Notes under the pieces: generated by a model | Told to the model about the DNA's origin: nothing | What the model saw: only the letters and a program-made list of their open reading frames with translations | Databases searched by the model: none | Source: Hyphomicrobiales bacterium | GTDB lineage: Bacteria > Pseudomonadota > Alphaproteobacteria > Rhizobiales > Rhizobiaceae | DNA: 64,000 nucleotides | Direction of reading: 5' to 3' | NCBI GenBank assembly: GCA_900469625.1 | Contig: UBXV01000006.1 | Span: forward strand, 1-64,000 | Shown: piece by piece, positions 35,650 through 46,036 of the stretch | Position numbering within the stretch: position 1 is the first letter of the stretch | Layout of the letters: the number at the start of each line of letters is the position of its first letter | Position numbers and translations under genes: made by a program

Positions 35650-36508
35650 GGGAGGCCTCCATATCGGCGAGTGTCGCCGCATCGATCGGGTTTGGGCCCC
35701 GCCTCAGGTAAATCGGCGCGAATGCTTCCTCTTGGCGGATCTCCAGCCGTCCCTCGCGCACCATTTCCAGCGAAGCGGCAAAGGAGCTGGCGATGGCCGT
35801 CGCCCGCTCCTTCGGGCTCGTCATGTAGCGCAGAAGGAAGTGATCGAGCGCTGTCCAGTCATCGAGCTGACCAACGATGCGCGCCAGGATCAGGCGCGCA
35901 TCGGACAGCGACCAGACATGGCGCTTCTCGATCGTCACCTGGGTGATCGCCGTCCGCTGGCGCAGGCTCGCATAGGCGGTGAGGAGATCGTACAGCGAAG
36001 CGTCGTAGTCCGACTTGCGCTCAGTGACGATGTGTTCCGGCGCGCCACGCATGAAGACATCGCGCCCGAGACGGTTCCGGTTGATCAACCGGGTTGCCGC
36101 CTCGCGCATGGCCTCGAGCCGCTTCAGCCGGAATGCCAGCGCCGAAGCCATTTCCTCGCCCGAAGGGCCGTCATCCTTTGCCTGCTGCGGAATGAGCAGG
36201 CGCGATTTCAGATAGGCAAGCCAGGCCGCCATCACCAGATAGTCGGCCGCCAGTTCGATGCGGATGCTGCGCGCACGCTCAACGAAAGCGATGTATTGCT
36301 CGGCCAGGGCCAATACCGAAATGCGGGCAAGGTCGACACGCTGGCTACGGGCAAGATGCAAAAGCAGATCGAGCGGCCCCTCGAAGCCGGCGATATCGAT
36401 GACGAGCGCTTCCTCGTGCAGGCCGCGCTCCGCGGTCTCGTCCTGCCACAGGGGATCCATCGGCGCTTTCGCCCCGGACCTACCCTGTTTGTCGCTGCCG
36501 TTGCTCAC
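35642..36508 (-). CDS. scpA: Segregation and condensation protein ScpA
   Basis: The kleisin subunit that bridges the SMC heads. The 288-aa product has the N-terminal kleisin motif FEGPLDLLLHLARSQRVDLARI (about residues 42-63) and a C-terminal winged helix. The start is GTG 36508 after an AGGGA site. It lies 37 bp after nagZ and overlaps scpB, so nagZ-scpA-scpB form an operon. Confidence 0.95.
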   Translation of the reverse strand: MSNGSDKQGRSGAKAPMDPLWQDETAERGLHEEALVIDIAGFEGPLDLLLHLARSQRVDLARISVLALAEQYIAFVERARSIRIELAADYLVMAAWLAYLKSRLLIPQQAKDDGPSGEEMASALAFRLKRLEAMREAATRLINRNRLGRDVFMRGAPEHIVTERKSDYDASLYDLLTAYASLRQRTAITQVTIEKRHVWSLSDARLILARIVGQLDDWTALDHFLLRYMTSPKERATAIASSFAASLEMVREGRLEIRQEEAFAPIYLRRGPNPIDAATLADMEASRG

Positions 36509-36545
36509 GAACGCTCAATTCCCTTGCCGCCGTCGGTACCCGTCT

Positions 36546-37562
36546 TCAAGCCGTCGCGAACAGCCCGTTGAATTCTGCCCGCAGTTCCTGCTCATTCTCG
36601 TCGTCGGGCGCGCGGAACGCCGCCTCGGCCGCCCTTGCCCTGCGCAGCGCCTCGCCGGCCAGAACCGGCACCACATCCGCGACAGCCTTCATCTCGTCCA
36701 TTATGCCATGACAATGCAAGACGAGATCAAGCCCGGCATCGATGATGTTGCGCGCGCGCGTGGTCATGTCACCGGCCAGCGCATTCATCGACACATCGTC
36801 CGACATCAGCAATCCATCGAAGCCGATGTAACCGCGGATGATCTCACGGACCACCTTGGCGGACGTCGTTGCCGGATTTTCCGGATCGATCGCGGTGAAA
36901 ACCATGTGTGCCGACATCGCCATGACTTCATCCTTCATCGCGATGAAGGGAAGGAAGTCACTCTGAGCAAGCACGTCGAACGTGTCGCTGACCACGGGCA
37001 GATTGTGGTGCGAATCAACGAAGGTGCGGCCATGGCCGGGCATATGCTTCATCACCGGCAGCATGCCGCCGCTCTTCAAGCCTTCCGCCATGGCGCGGCC
37101 GATCGCCGTCACACTTTGCGGATCGTGCCCATAGGCGCGATTGCCGATGACATCGTGACTGCCGGAAACCGGAACGTCCAGCACCGGCAGGCAATCGACC
37201 GTGATGCCGAAGCGCATCAGGTCGAACGCATGCAACCGTCCCATCAGCCAGGCCGCCCGCAGGCCGCCCTCGGCGTCCCGGCGGTAGATTTCGCCGATGG
37301 CGGCGCCATTCGGATACTGCTGAACGAGCGGGGGCCGGATACGCTGGACGCGCCCACCCTCCTGGTCGATCAGCACGGGTGCGGCAGGATTGCCGATACT
37401 GTCGCGCAGGGCTGCGACCAGATCGGAAATCTGCTGTTCCTCGCCAATGTTGCGGCCGAAAAGGATGAAACCCCAGGGACGCTCGTCACCAAAGAAGCTG
37501 CGCTCTTCGCTCGAAAGAGAAAGGCCCTTGCAGCCGGAGATAAATGCTTTTGATTCGCTCAT
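36546..37562 (-). CDS. nagZ: Beta-N-acetylhexosaminidase NagZ
   Basis: A cytosolic GH3 enzyme that removes GlcNAc from anhydro-muropeptides in peptidoglycan recycling; in many bacteria it links recycling to AmpC induction. The 338-aa product has the GH3/NagZ signature KHMPGHG with the catalytic His, the DSHH block that follows, and the nucleophile Asp in MSDDVSM. No signal peptide is present, as expected. The start ATG 37562 opens the conserved N-terminus; the frame to 37664 is spurious. Confidence 0.96.
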   Translation of the reverse strand: MSESKAFISGCKGLSLSSEERSFFGDERPWGFILFGRNIGEEQQISDLVAALRDSIGNPAAPVLIDQEGGRVQRIRPPLVQQYPNGAAIGEIYRRDAEGGLRAAWLMGRLHAFDLMRFGITVDCLPVLDVPVSGSHDVIGNRAYGHDPQSVTAIGRAMAEGLKSGGMLPVMKHMPGHGRTFVDSHHNLPVVSDTFDVLAQSDFLPFIAMKDEVMAMSAHMVFTAIDPENPATTSAKVVREIIRGYIGFDGLLMSDDVSMNALAGDMTTRARNIIDAGLDLVLHCHGIMDEMKAVADVVPVLAGEALRRARAAEAAFRAPDDENEQELRAEFNGLFATA

Positions 37563-37650
37563 CCCAAAAGCATAGTGCGCCGTCTGCCGACAGCGAAGCG
37601 AGAAAAATTCCCGGTGTGCTTCATGCACAGACGACTGGCGCCGAAACGGG

Positions 37651-37682
37651 AAAGGGCGCGGCATTTCTGCCGCGCCCTTTTC
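37651..37682 (-). terminator. Hairpin terminator of the SPOR-domain gene
   Basis: A 12-bp stem (AAAGGGCGCGGC and its complement) with a 6-nt loop ending in TTT, 20 nt past the stop of the upstream gene. The T run is short on the minus strand. Confidence 0.7.
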
Positions 37683-37701
37683 GATGACTATCGCCGCCTG
37701 A

Positions 37702-40653
37702 CTACTTGGTCACGAGGCAGCTGCCGCCGGCACCCTTGTAGCGCGTGCAAAGGGCATTGGCCTCTTCGCGCGAGCCCGCCGGAATGCGGACGCGATAGTA
37801 GGTACCCTTGCCGGCGATCTCCGCCTTGCGGATATCGACGCCGCGACCACCGATGACGCTGCCGAACTTGTTCGACAGGCTGTTGTAGGACTTCTGCGCC
37901 TCAGCCTCGGACGGCAACGACGCCACCTGGATGAAGTAGGAACCTACCGGCACCGAAGCAGTCGAAACCTGCTGAGTGTCCGCAGCGGCGCTCGCGGCAG
38001 CTTGCGCTTCCGCCGGACGCGCGGTGGCGGCTGCAGCAACGGTGGTCGGTTGTTCGGCCGCCGGACGGGTCTGCGGCAGCGGCGCTTGCTGGCCAGCCGA
38101 GTTGACGGTGGCATTGCTTGCAGCAGCAAGCGCAACCTGGTCTGCGCCCGCCGTCGCCTCGCCTGCGGCGCGCAGGTCGGAGCCGGCGCCGGTGGCCGTT
38201 GCCTGTCCCTCGATGCCCGACGAAGCCGCTTGACCAGCTGCCGTTGCCGGAACCGATTGCGCATTGCCGGCAACTTCAGTCGCAGGTGCGGCGACCGGCT
38301 CTTCGCGGGCGACAAGCGTGCCGTCCGGCTTGACGATCATCGTGCGAACTTTTCGCGGCGCCACTGCGGGGGCCTTGTCTTCTTCCGCCGGCGCGGTAGC
38401 GCCGTCATCCGGTAGAAGGCGAGCGGCGTCTTCGTCAGCGGCAGGCGACGCGGCTCCCAGTTCAATCTCATCGCTGCTATCGTTCGGCAGGTTCTCCGGT
38501 GTCAGCGTGCGCTGCACGACGTCCATCGGTTCCTCGGTCGACGAGACCAGTGCCTCCTGACGGGGACCGGTGCCCTGAGCACCCGCGACCCGGTCATAGA
38601 CCGCCTTGTCCTGGTTCGGCACGGTCTTGCCGCCCTTTTCTTCGGGCACGACCTTCACCGGCGACTTGTCGGCGAGAATGATCTTCGGCCCTTCGGCGGA
38701 CGATGCGGCATCGCTGCCACCCATCCAGGCATAAACGCCCGCTCCACCGAGAATGATGACGCCTGCAACGCTGGCGGCCAGCAGCATCCCACGCTGCGAG
38801 CGACGGCCGGAGCCGTACTCGTTGTAGCCGTTGGCATCGGCCTGGCCCGACATGGGCTGGACGCGCTCGGCTTCCCGCGGCGCATTCTGGCGCTCGACCA
38901 TCGAACGGCGGAAATCTTCTTCCATCGCCTTTTCGAACTCGTCGAAATCATCCATCGGCGCGGCGCCGTGCGACATGGCAGGCTTCGCGGCCGGTGCCGC
39001 AGCGCGTGCCGCTTCGCGGGCCTCGCCCGGGCGAGCTTGCGTTTCCCGGGTGATCGGTGCCGGCGTGCCGAAGAGCTGAGCCATTTCCGCGTCGATATCA
39101 AGATCGTAGTCGGCGGGATAGGCAGCCGGCTTTTCCGTTTCGATAACCGGCAGTTGCGGCACATCCATATCGGCGATCGGTGCTACCCCGGTATCGGCTT
39201 CGGCGATCATCGAGGGGTCGAAAGGCAATGCGCTTTCGACAGGCGGCTCATCGAATTCGATGGGCGCCGCTGCGACCTGTGGCGCATGATAGGGTTCTTC
39301 CCGCTGCACCGGGACCGGCGCCGGCTCGGCGACAGGCAGGACCGGCTGCTGCACGGCAGCGGCCATATCTTCAGACGCGTCGAAATCCGGAAGCTCCAGC
39401 TCCATCGCCACATCGGAGAGCTCCATTTCGAAGTTCTCGATGTCAAAGCTTGGCTCGTTCTCGGGTTCGATCGCTGCGCGAGCAGGCTCGGCTACGGGGA
39501 CCACTGCCGGCGCTGCAACTGCAACGGCGGGTGCCGCGGCTGCAGGGAGCGACGAAACGATCGGCCCGGCGAAGGCGCGTTGCTGGCCGACGCCCGAGGC
39601 CGACGCCACAGGGGTTGCCCGGCTGAACGTCGGCGTGAACGGATAAGGGCTCTTCCTGACCGGAGCGACAGGTGCCGCAACGGGCTCGACCCGCGCATGA
39701 ACGGCCGGATGAGCATGCACCGCTGCAGCGACCAGCCCGGTCGCAGCAGGCACCGGATACCGCTCGATATCGGCCAGAAGCTGATCGACGCCGTTGTCGG
39801 TCGCCGGCTCCATCGCAACAGGTGAGGCCGCTTCGATCACCGCCGACTCATAGGCATAAGCATCATGCGACGCGTAGGCGTTGCTGGCTTCGGCAACCGG
39901 GGCCGCATGGAAAACGGGCTCAACCGGCAATGCTGCCTGTTGCGCGGCGCCTTCGCCTGCAAACTCTGGAACGTCGAACGCAATGTCGGCGGCCGGGGCA
40001 TGCCACTCTTCGTGTGCCACGCTTTGCGGTTCAGCCAGCGAAATCTCGGCGGTTGGCGACAGGTCGACATCACCGAGCGACAGCTCGAGTTCACGCTCGA
40101 GGTCGAACGACGGCTCGACCTCGTGAGACGCAAAATCCTGGGCAGCGACATCGGCGGCGGGACCGAAATCGGCTTCAAAAGAAGCGATCTCCGAAACCGC
40201 GGCGACTTCGGCGTGGTGGCGATCAACCTCGTCGGCAGCCGCCTCGGGCCATGCCTGCGCGATTGGCTCATATGCCGGTTCGATCGCCGGCAAGTCTTCT
40301 ACCGGCGCCGATTCGGCGACGGCGAACTCGACCGGCGCAAACTCCGGCACGGGCTCGAGCTGCGTCGCTACTTCTTCTGCCGGCGCAACAGCCTGCTCAG
40401 CCGGACCGCTGTCTGGCTGAACATCGACCGCGCGCGGCGCGTCGTAGGTATCGAACTCGCGAAGAAGCTCTTCCTCGAGGTCGAAGGCCGGATCCTGACG
40501 GACGGCTTCCTGGTGGCGTTGCAATTCCTGCAACTGCTGGACAGCCGGCCGTGCATCGTAGCCGACGATCCGGGCGAGTTCGGCCAACGGATCATCGTCT
40601 GCCAATACATCGAATTCAGCCGGCCCGCTTCGTGCGAATTGTTTGTCTGCCAT
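37702..40653 (-). CDS. Large SPOR-domain membrane protein
   Basis: A 983-aa bitopic protein. Residues 1-600 are cytoplasmic, acidic and rich in Ala, Glu, Pro and Val, with recurrent short patterns such as EPSFDLE and EPSFDIE. One transmembrane helix lies near 625-645. A low-complexity periplasmic linker follows, and a C-terminal SPOR domain (about 901-983, starting GSYFIQVASLP) should bind denuded septal glycan. The location suggests cell-division or polar-growth duty with nagZ and scp. I chose ATG 40653; GTG 40662 is possible. Much longer than E. coli FtsN (319 aa), with the extra length in the cytoplasmic part. Confidence 0.88.
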   Translation of the reverse strand: MADKQFARSGPAEFDVLADDDPLAELARIVGYDARPAVQQLQELQRHQEAVRQDPAFDLEEELLREFDTYDAPRAVDVQPDSGPAEQAVAPAEEVATQLEPVPEFAPVEFAVAESAPVEDLPAIEPAYEPIAQAWPEAAADEVDRHHAEVAAVSEIASFEADFGPAADVAAQDFASHEVEPSFDLERELELSLGDVDLSPTAEISLAEPQSVAHEEWHAPAADIAFDVPEFAGEGAAQQAALPVEPVFHAAPVAEASNAYASHDAYAYESAVIEAASPVAMEPATDNGVDQLLADIERYPVPAATGLVAAAVHAHPAVHARVEPVAAPVAPVRKSPYPFTPTFSRATPVASASGVGQQRAFAGPIVSSLPAAAAPAVAVAAPAVVPVAEPARAAIEPENEPSFDIENFEMELSDVAMELELPDFDASEDMAAAVQQPVLPVAEPAPVPVQREEPYHAPQVAAAPIEFDEPPVESALPFDPSMIAEADTGVAPIADMDVPQLPVIETEKPAAYPADYDLDIDAEMAQLFGTPAPITRETQARPGEAREAARAAAPAAKPAMSHGAAPMDDFDEFEKAMEEDFRRSMVERQNAPREAERVQPMSGQADANGYNEYGSGRRSQRGMLLAASVAGVIILGGAGVYAWMGGSDAASSAEGPKIILADKSPVKVVPEEKGGKTVPNQDKAVYDRVAGAQGTGPRQEALVSSTEEPMDVVQRTLTPENLPNDSSDEIELGAASPAADEDAARLLPDDGATAPAEEDKAPAVAPRKVRTMIVKPDGTLVAREEPVAAPATEVAGNAQSVPATAAGQAASSGIEGQATATGAGSDLRAAGEATAGADQVALAAASNATVNSAGQQAPLPQTRPAAEQPTTVAAAATARPAEAQAAASAAADTQQVSTASVPVGSYFIQVASLPSEAEAQKSYNSLSNKFGSVIGGRGVDIRKAEIAGKGTYYRVRIPAGSREEANALCTRYKGAGGSCLVTK

Positions 40654-40716
40654 GCTCTCCACTCACAATTGCCTGCATTCACTTGCCAGTGCATTGTGGG
40701 AAAATGGTGACAATAC

Positions 40717-42477
40717 TTATCGCATTTCTTCCGGTGCGGAGGTGCCTGTAATGGACAGGCCCGACTTCAGTACGGAAGCGACAGCATGCACCAGCCCGAG
40801 TCTGGCAGTACTTAATTCTCTATTCTTATCGTTAACAAAACGTAATTCCGGATTCTCTTTACCTTTGTTCCAGTGTCCATGGAAGGCAGCAGCCAGATCG
40901 TACAGGTAAAACGCGATGCGATGCGGCTCCTGCGCCAGCGCAGCGGCCTCGACGACACGCGGATATTCTGCAAGCTTGGCGACCAGTTGCAGCTCTGCCG
41001 GATCAACGATCGCGCCATTGATGGCACCGGCAAGATCGACCGTAGACAGATCAAGATCCGGGAACGCATCGGCAGCCTGGCGGAAGACCGAGCTGCAACG
41101 CGCATGCGCGTATTGCACGTAGAAGACCGGGTTATCCTTGGACTGTTCTGTCACCTTGGCGAAATCGAAGTCCAACGGCTCCGAGCTCTTCCGATAAATC
41201 ATCATGAAGCGGACCGAGTCGCTTCCGACTTCGTCGACGACCTCGCGCAGCGTCACGAAATCGCCCGAGCGCTTGGACATCTTCACCGGCTCACCGTCAC
41301 GGTAGAGCTTGACGAGCTGGCAAAGCAGCACGGTGAGCTTCGATGCGCCTCCGGACACGGCCCGCGCCAGGGCTTCCAGGCGCTTGACGTAACCGCCATG
41401 ATCGGCGCCGAGCACGTAGATCATCTCATGGAAGCCGCGGTCGAACTTGTCCTTGAAGTAAGCAACGTCGGCGGCAAAGTAGGTATAGCTTCCATCCGAC
41501 TTGATCAAAGGCCGATCGATATCGTCGCCGACTTCCGTCGAACGGAACAGCGTCTGCTCGCGGTCTTCCCAATCCTCCGGCAACTGTCCCTTCGGCGGCG
41601 GCAACGTACCCTTGTAGACATGCCCCTTGAACGTAAGGTCGTTGATGGCGGTTCGGATCTGGGCGGCGCCATTGGCGTGCAGGGTCCGCTCCGAGAAGAA
41701 GACGTCATGAGTAACGTTGAGCGCGGCAAGATCCTCGCGGATCATCACCATCATCGCGTCGATGGTGCGTTCCTTGACGAGCGGCATCCACTTGTCGTCG
41801 GGCATCAACCGCAGGCTCGTGCCGAACTCGTCGGCGAGCGCTTCGCCAACGGGCACGAGATAATCACCGGGATATAGGCCCGAAGGGATTTCGCCGATCT
41901 CCTCGCCGAGCGCCTGGCGGTAGCGAAGGAAGACCGACCGAGCCAGCACATCGATCTGCGAACCGGCGTCGTTGATGTAGTATTCCTTGGTCACATCGTA
42001 GCCGGCGAAGCTCAGCAAGTTCGCGAGCGCGTCACCGACGACGGCGCCGCGGCAATGGCCGACATGCATTGGGCCGGTCGGGTTGGCCGACACGTATTCG
42101 ACATTGACCTTGCGACCAGCACCGGTCGTGCTGCGGCCGTAGTCCGTGCCGGCGCGAACCATCGCGGTCAGAAGCTTTTGCCAATAGGAAACCGAAAGCC
42201 GCACATTGATGAAGCCGGGTCCGGCCACGGAAACATCCGTGACTTCAGGGTCCTGCCTCAGCTTATCGACGATCAGATCGGCGAGCGCGCGCGGGTTCAT
42301 GCCCAGCGGCTTGGCGAGCACCATCGCGGCATTGGTCGCGACATCGCCGTGGCTGGGATCGCGTGGCGGCTCGACATTGATACGGCTGAAGTCAAGCTCG
42401 GATCGCTTTTCTCGAACGCTATCAATCGTTTCGAGAATGTCCTTAATTCTTGCTTCGAAGTCCGTGAAGAGATTCAT
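40717..42477 (-). CDS. argS: Arginyl-tRNA synthetase
   Basis: It charges tRNA-Arg. The 586-aa class Ia enzyme has the N-terminal Add-1 domain, the HIGH-type motif HVGH in [13 protein letters not shown], the KMSKS-like [11 protein letters not shown], and the DALR anticodon-binding domain at the end. The start ATG 42477 matches the family; a longer frame upstream is not. It lies 63 bp before the SPOR gene and 95 bp after dgt. Confidence 0.97.
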   Translation of the reverse strand: MNLFTDFEARIKDILETIDSVREKRSELDFSRINVEPPRDPSHGDVATNAAMVLAKPLGMNPRALADLIVDKLRQDPEVTDVSVAGPGFINVRLSVSYWQKLLTAMVRAGTDYGRSTTGAGRKVNVEYVSANPTGPMHVGHCRGAVVGDALANLLSFAGYDVTKEYYINDAGSQIDVLARSVFLRYRQALGEEIGEIPSGLYPGDYLVPVGEALADEFGTSLRLMPDDKWMPLVKERTIDAMMVMIREDLAALNVTHDVFFSERTLHANGAAQIRTAINDLTFKGHVYKGTLPPPKGQLPEDWEDREQTLFRSTEVGDDIDRPLIKSDGSYTYFAADVAYFKDKFDRGFHEMIYVLGADHGGYVKRLEALARAVSGGASKLTVLLCQLVKLYRDGEPVKMSKRSGDFVTLREVVDEVGSDSVRFMMIYRKSSEPLDFDFAKVTEQSKDNPVFYVQYAHARCSSVFRQAADAFPDLDLSTVDLAGAINGAIVDPAELQLVAKLAEYPRVVEAAALAQEPHRIAFYLYDLAAAFHGHWNKGKENPELRFVNDKNRELSTARLGLVHAVASVLKSGLSITGTSAPEEMR

Positions 42478-42520
42478 CTGTTCCGTCCGCTTTTCCCGAC
42501 AAAATATGGTCGGTGCAAAA

Positions 42521-42559
42521 CTCAAAAGGAGGCTCGGCTCGTTTGAACCAAAAGCCTCC
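42521..42559 (-). terminator. Probable terminator of dgt
   Basis: Outer 7-bp stem GGAGGCT/AGCCTCC with an interrupted inner helix, then TTTTGAGTTTTG on the minus strand, 14 nt past the dgt stop. It overlaps the argS upstream region. Confidence 0.6.
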
Positions 42560-42572
42560 GGGCGCGGCGTCC

Positions 42573-43790
42573 CTACCGCAAATCGGGCGTATGGTCAAAC
42601 AAACGCCGGTGAACACTGACGGCAAAGGTATCCGTCATGCCTGCCAGATAATCGCCCACATGGCGCGCCCGGGCCGGCTCTGCCATCCCGGGGATCTGGT
42701 CGATCCAGTAGTGCTCGCGCATCAGCAACGGGTCGGCCATGAAGGCCCGGTAGAGATCGCAGACGATCGACGCGGCACCTTCGCGCACCCGCATCACTTC
42801 CGGATGGCGGTAAATCCGCGTCATCAGCAGTCGTTTGATCTGGCGGTCGGTCTCGCTCATCTCGTGCGAAAACGTCGCGATGACCTTGCCGGCGTGCCTG
42901 ACATCCATCGCGCTTTCCGGCCTGATATCGGCGAGGCGCGCCTGTGCGACCGCGATCACATCCTCGACCATCGCCGTGATCTGGCGTCGCATGATCTCGT
43001 GGGTGAAGCGGCTTGCCTCAAGCCCCGGATAACGATCGCTGACCTCGCGCATCAGGCGGGCGAGGAACGGCACATCTTCCAGCATCTCGAAGGTCAGGAA
43101 TCCCGACCTCAGGCCATCGTCGATATCGTGGGTGTTATAGGCAATGTCGTCGGCAATCGCGGCAACCTGCGCCTCCAGGCTCGCAAAGCTTGCCAGCTCG
43201 AGGTCGTGAATGGCGCAATAATCGAGGATGGGTTGCGGCACCGGACCGTGCGTACCCTGCCCGTCAGGCATCAGAAGCGGTCCGTTGTGCTTGACCAGTC
43301 CCTCCAGGCTCTCCCACGTCAGGTTGAGCCCATCGAACTCGGCATAGCGCCGCTCGAGCTTGGTGACGATGCGCAGCGACTGTGCATTGTGGTCGAAGCC
43401 GCCATAGGGCTTGAGCATATCGTGCAGCGCGTCCTCGCCCGTATGCCCGAACGGCGTGTGGCCGAAATCGTGCACGAGCGCTACACCTTCGGCAAGGTCC
43501 TCGTCGAGCTTCAGCGCTCTCGCCAGAGCACGGGCAATCTGTGCCACCTCGATCGTATGCGTCAGCCGGGTACGATAATGATCGCCGTCGGCAGCGATGA
43601 AGACCTGGGTCTTGTGTTTCAGCCGGCGAAAAGCCGTCGTGTGCACGATCCGGTCGCGGTCGCGTTGAAAGTCGGATCGCGTCGGGCTTGTCGCTTCCGG
43701 GTAGAGCCTGCCGCGCGTCGCCCAGGGGTTCGACGCGAACAGCGCATGTTCACCGTAACCGAAGCCGAGCGCATTTTTGTCCAACGTCAT
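42573..43790 (-). CDS. dgt: Deoxyguanosinetriphosphate triphosphohydrolase-like protein
   Basis: An HD-domain hydrolase of the dGTPase-like group (type 2), which splits dNTPs to nucleoside and tripolyphosphate. The 405-aa protein has the metal motif LTHTIEV...[13 protein letters not shown] (H...HD...D) and the conserved [11 protein letters not shown] ahead of it. The start ATG 43790 has AGGTG 6 nt upstream. It is divergent from erpA. Confidence 0.93.
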   Translation of the reverse strand: MTLDKNALGFGYGEHALFASNPWATRGRLYPEATSPTRSDFQRDRDRIVHTTAFRRLKHKTQVFIAADGDHYRTRLTHTIEVAQIARALARALKLDEDLAEGVALVHDFGHTPFGHTGEDALHDMLKPYGGFDHNAQSLRIVTKLERRYAEFDGLNLTWESLEGLVKHNGPLLMPDGQGTHGPVPQPILDYCAIHDLELASFASLEAQVAAIADDIAYNTHDIDDGLRSGFLTFEMLEDVPFLARLMREVSDRYPGLEASRFTHEIMRRQITAMVEDVIAVAQARLADIRPESAMDVRHAGKVIATFSHEMSETDRQIKRLLMTRIYRHPEVMRVREGAASIVCDLYRAFMADPLLMREHYWIDQIPGMAEPARARHVGDYLAGMTDTFAVSVHRRLFDHTPDLR

Positions 43791-44003
43791 CGCACACCTG
43801 CATGGGTCGTCCCATTGACGGGACATTCAAGCCTTCATACCTATAGTGAAAGCTACGGGAAAGCGGTCAGCAAGCATCGACCGATTCCTGAAGTCAAAGC
43901 AATGGTTTGGCGCTCATCGTTGAAAGACATGTCACCACCAGGCCGTTACGGATCCGCAAAGAAGACGAATCTCTCCGGTTCTTGACCCCGGCAGGAGGCA
44001 AAT

Positions 44004-44336
44004 ATGACACAGGAAACAGTGACCCTTTCCGACGCGGCGGCCAGGCGGATCGCCACGATCCTGCGCTCCGACGGGCACAAGAATGCCATGCGCGTTTCCG
44101 TCGAGGGTGGCGGCTGTTCAGGCTTTTCCTATAAATTCGATCTGGTCGACGACGCCAATGACGACGACCTCGTGCTGGAGAAGGACAATGCCAAGGTGCT
44201 GATCGACAGCCTCTCGCTCGTCTATATGGGTGGCTCTGAGATCGACTTCATCGACAACCTGCTCGGCCAGTCCTTTCAGATAAAGAATCCGAACGCCGTC
44301 GCAAGCTGCGGATGCGGAACGAGTTTTTCGATCTGA
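44004..44336 (+). CDS. erpA: Iron-sulfur cluster insertion protein ErpA
   Basis: An A-type carrier that delivers Fe-S clusters to apo-proteins. The 110-aa protein has the three conserved cysteines: Cys38 (GGGCSGF), Cys102 and Cys104 (SCGCGTSF). A near-perfect ribosome site CAGGAGG precedes the ATG. It is a single gene here, converging on the cardiolipin synthase gene; no suf or isc genes are in the window. Confidence 0.94.
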   Translation: MTQETVTLSDAAARRIATILRSDGHKNAMRVSVEGGGCSGFSYKFDLVDDANDDDLVLEKDNAKVLIDSLSLVYMGGSEIDFIDNLLGQSFQIKNPNAVASCGCGTSFSI

Positions 44337-44366
44337 CCAGACGGCACGCTCGGCCCGCCGGGCGAC

Positions 44367-45830
44367 CTAGAGGTAAGGTGAGCCGAGCCAGAGCAGGCGG
44401 TTCATCAGCCTTGCGGCCAGCGGCTGTGCATTCAAATCCTTTAGCGTCACCTCGCGCGCTTCGGCAACGATCGCCGCGATACGGTTGCTGACACCACGCG
44501 CGAAGACATCGTCAAGCACCTCGAGATCGAACTCGAAGTTGAGACGCAACGATCGCGGGTCGATGTTCGTCGACCCGACATATGCCCAGCGCTCGTCGAC
44601 GGCGAGCAGTTTCGAGTGGTTGAAGGCGCCCTTGGCGCGCCAGACCCGGCAATGCCCCTTCAGCACCTGATCGAACTGCGCCGTCATCGCACGATCGACC
44701 AGCAGCAGATTGTTGACCGCGGGCACGACGATATCAACCTCCACGCCTCGGCGCGCGGCCGTGACAAGCGCGCTGATCAACTCACGGTCCGGCAGAAAAT
44801 ACGGCGACATCAGCCGGATGTTCTTGCGCGCGACCGAGAATGCACCCATCAGCATCTTGTGGTTGGTTTCGTTGGTCTTGTCCGGACCCGAGGGCACCGC
44901 GCGGATCAGCATACCCGCAGCTTTGGCTGGCCGTGCAATCGGCTCGATCGCCCACGTCTTATCCGACAGGCGTTCACCCGTCGAAAACTGCCAGTCTTCG
45001 GCCGAAACCTGGAACACATCGGCTACGACCGGGCCGACAATACGGAAATGCGTGTCGGAGGACGCCTCGGCGCCGGCGATTTCGGTGGTGAACCCGGCGC
45101 GGATGTTCATGCCGCCGGCAAAGGCGACGCTGCCGTCGACCACCAGGATCTTGCGGTGCGTGCGCAGGTTCGCGTAGGGCAATCTGAGCCCCATGATGAT
45201 GTTGCCGTTGAAGACGGCCGTCGGCACACCTGCAGCCTTCAGGTGGCCGACGATGCTCGGCACCGAGTAGCGTGCCCCGACCGCATCGATCAGCACCCGC
45301 ACCTCGACCCCTCGCCCGCGCGCCGCGATCAGCGCGTCGGCAAAGCGCAGGCCGAGCGCATCCCGATCAAAAATGTAGCTCTCGAGCAGGATACTGCGGC
45401 GGGCATTGGCGATCTCATGCAGCATGGCGGCATAGGCGGCATCGCCGCCCTCCAGCATCGTTATGCCGTTGCCTGTGGACATCGCGTGCCGCGAAACACG
45501 ATCACCGAGGATCTTCATCGACGCGAATCGCTGACCAAAGCGGGTGCCGATCTCCGCGTCGGACACATCGAAGCGTCCGAACTGATCGGGACCGCGGCCA
45601 GGCAGCAGCGAACGCTGCATGCCGATGGAGGAACGTCGGATGCGGTTGATGCCGGCAATGGCGTAGACGAGCGCTCCAACGATGGGCGACAGAAGCACGA
45701 CGCCCACCCAGCCCGCAGCGGCACGAACATCGTCCTTGGTCATGGCAGCATGGATCGCCGCCGGCACGCCGAGGACGAAAGACAGGAAGACGAGAAAATG
45801 CGGCCAGTAGTTCTGGATGAAGTCGATCAT
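44367..45830 (-). CDS. cls: Cardiolipin synthase-type phospholipase D protein
   Basis: It condenses phosphatidylglycerol to cardiolipin. The 487-aa protein has two N-terminal transmembrane helices and two PLD HKD motifs: THRKILVVDGSVAFAGGMN and NHSKLLAVDERWAYVGSTN. Length and layout fit bacterial ClsA. I chose ATG 45830, where MIDFIQNYWPHFL begins the first helix; the frame upstream to 45932 adds a non-homologous segment. It is divergent from xth. Confidence 0.9.
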   Translation of the reverse strand: MIDFIQNYWPHFLVFLSFVLGVPAAIHAAMTKDDVRAAAGWVGVVLLSPIVGALVYAIAGINRIRRSSIGMQRSLLPGRGPDQFGRFDVSDAEIGTRFGQRFASMKILGDRVSRHAMSTGNGITMLEGGDAAYAAMLHEIANARRSILLESYIFDRDALGLRFADALIAARGRGVEVRVLIDAVGARYSVPSIVGHLKAAGVPTAVFNGNIIMGLRLPYANLRTHRKILVVDGSVAFAGGMNIRAGFTTEIAGAEASSDTHFRIVGPVVADVFQVSAEDWQFSTGERLSDKTWAIEPIARPAKAAGMLIRAVPSGPDKTNETNHKMLMGAFSVARKNIRLMSPYFLPDRELISALVTAARRGVEVDIVVPAVNNLLLVDRAMTAQFDQVLKGHCRVWRAKGAFNHSKLLAVDERWAYVGSTNIDPRSLRLNFEFDLEVLDDVFARGVSNRIAAIVAEAREVTLKDLNAQPLAARLMNRLLWLGSPYL

Positions 45831-46036
45831 GTGCCGGACTATAGCCTGCACCGGGGTGGAATCAATTCGCAACCAGCGCGCGCACGCAGCCGCCACGGTA
45901 AAAGAACCGCCCGTCATGGCTGTGCCGGCCACGTCTCGATCAAATCTCCGCAGGTCGCGGATTTGTCAAAAGAATCCGAAGCCGGTAGAAGAAATGGTCC
46001 GAGCGGATTCACTGAGATGGAAGGGCTTTTCGAGCC

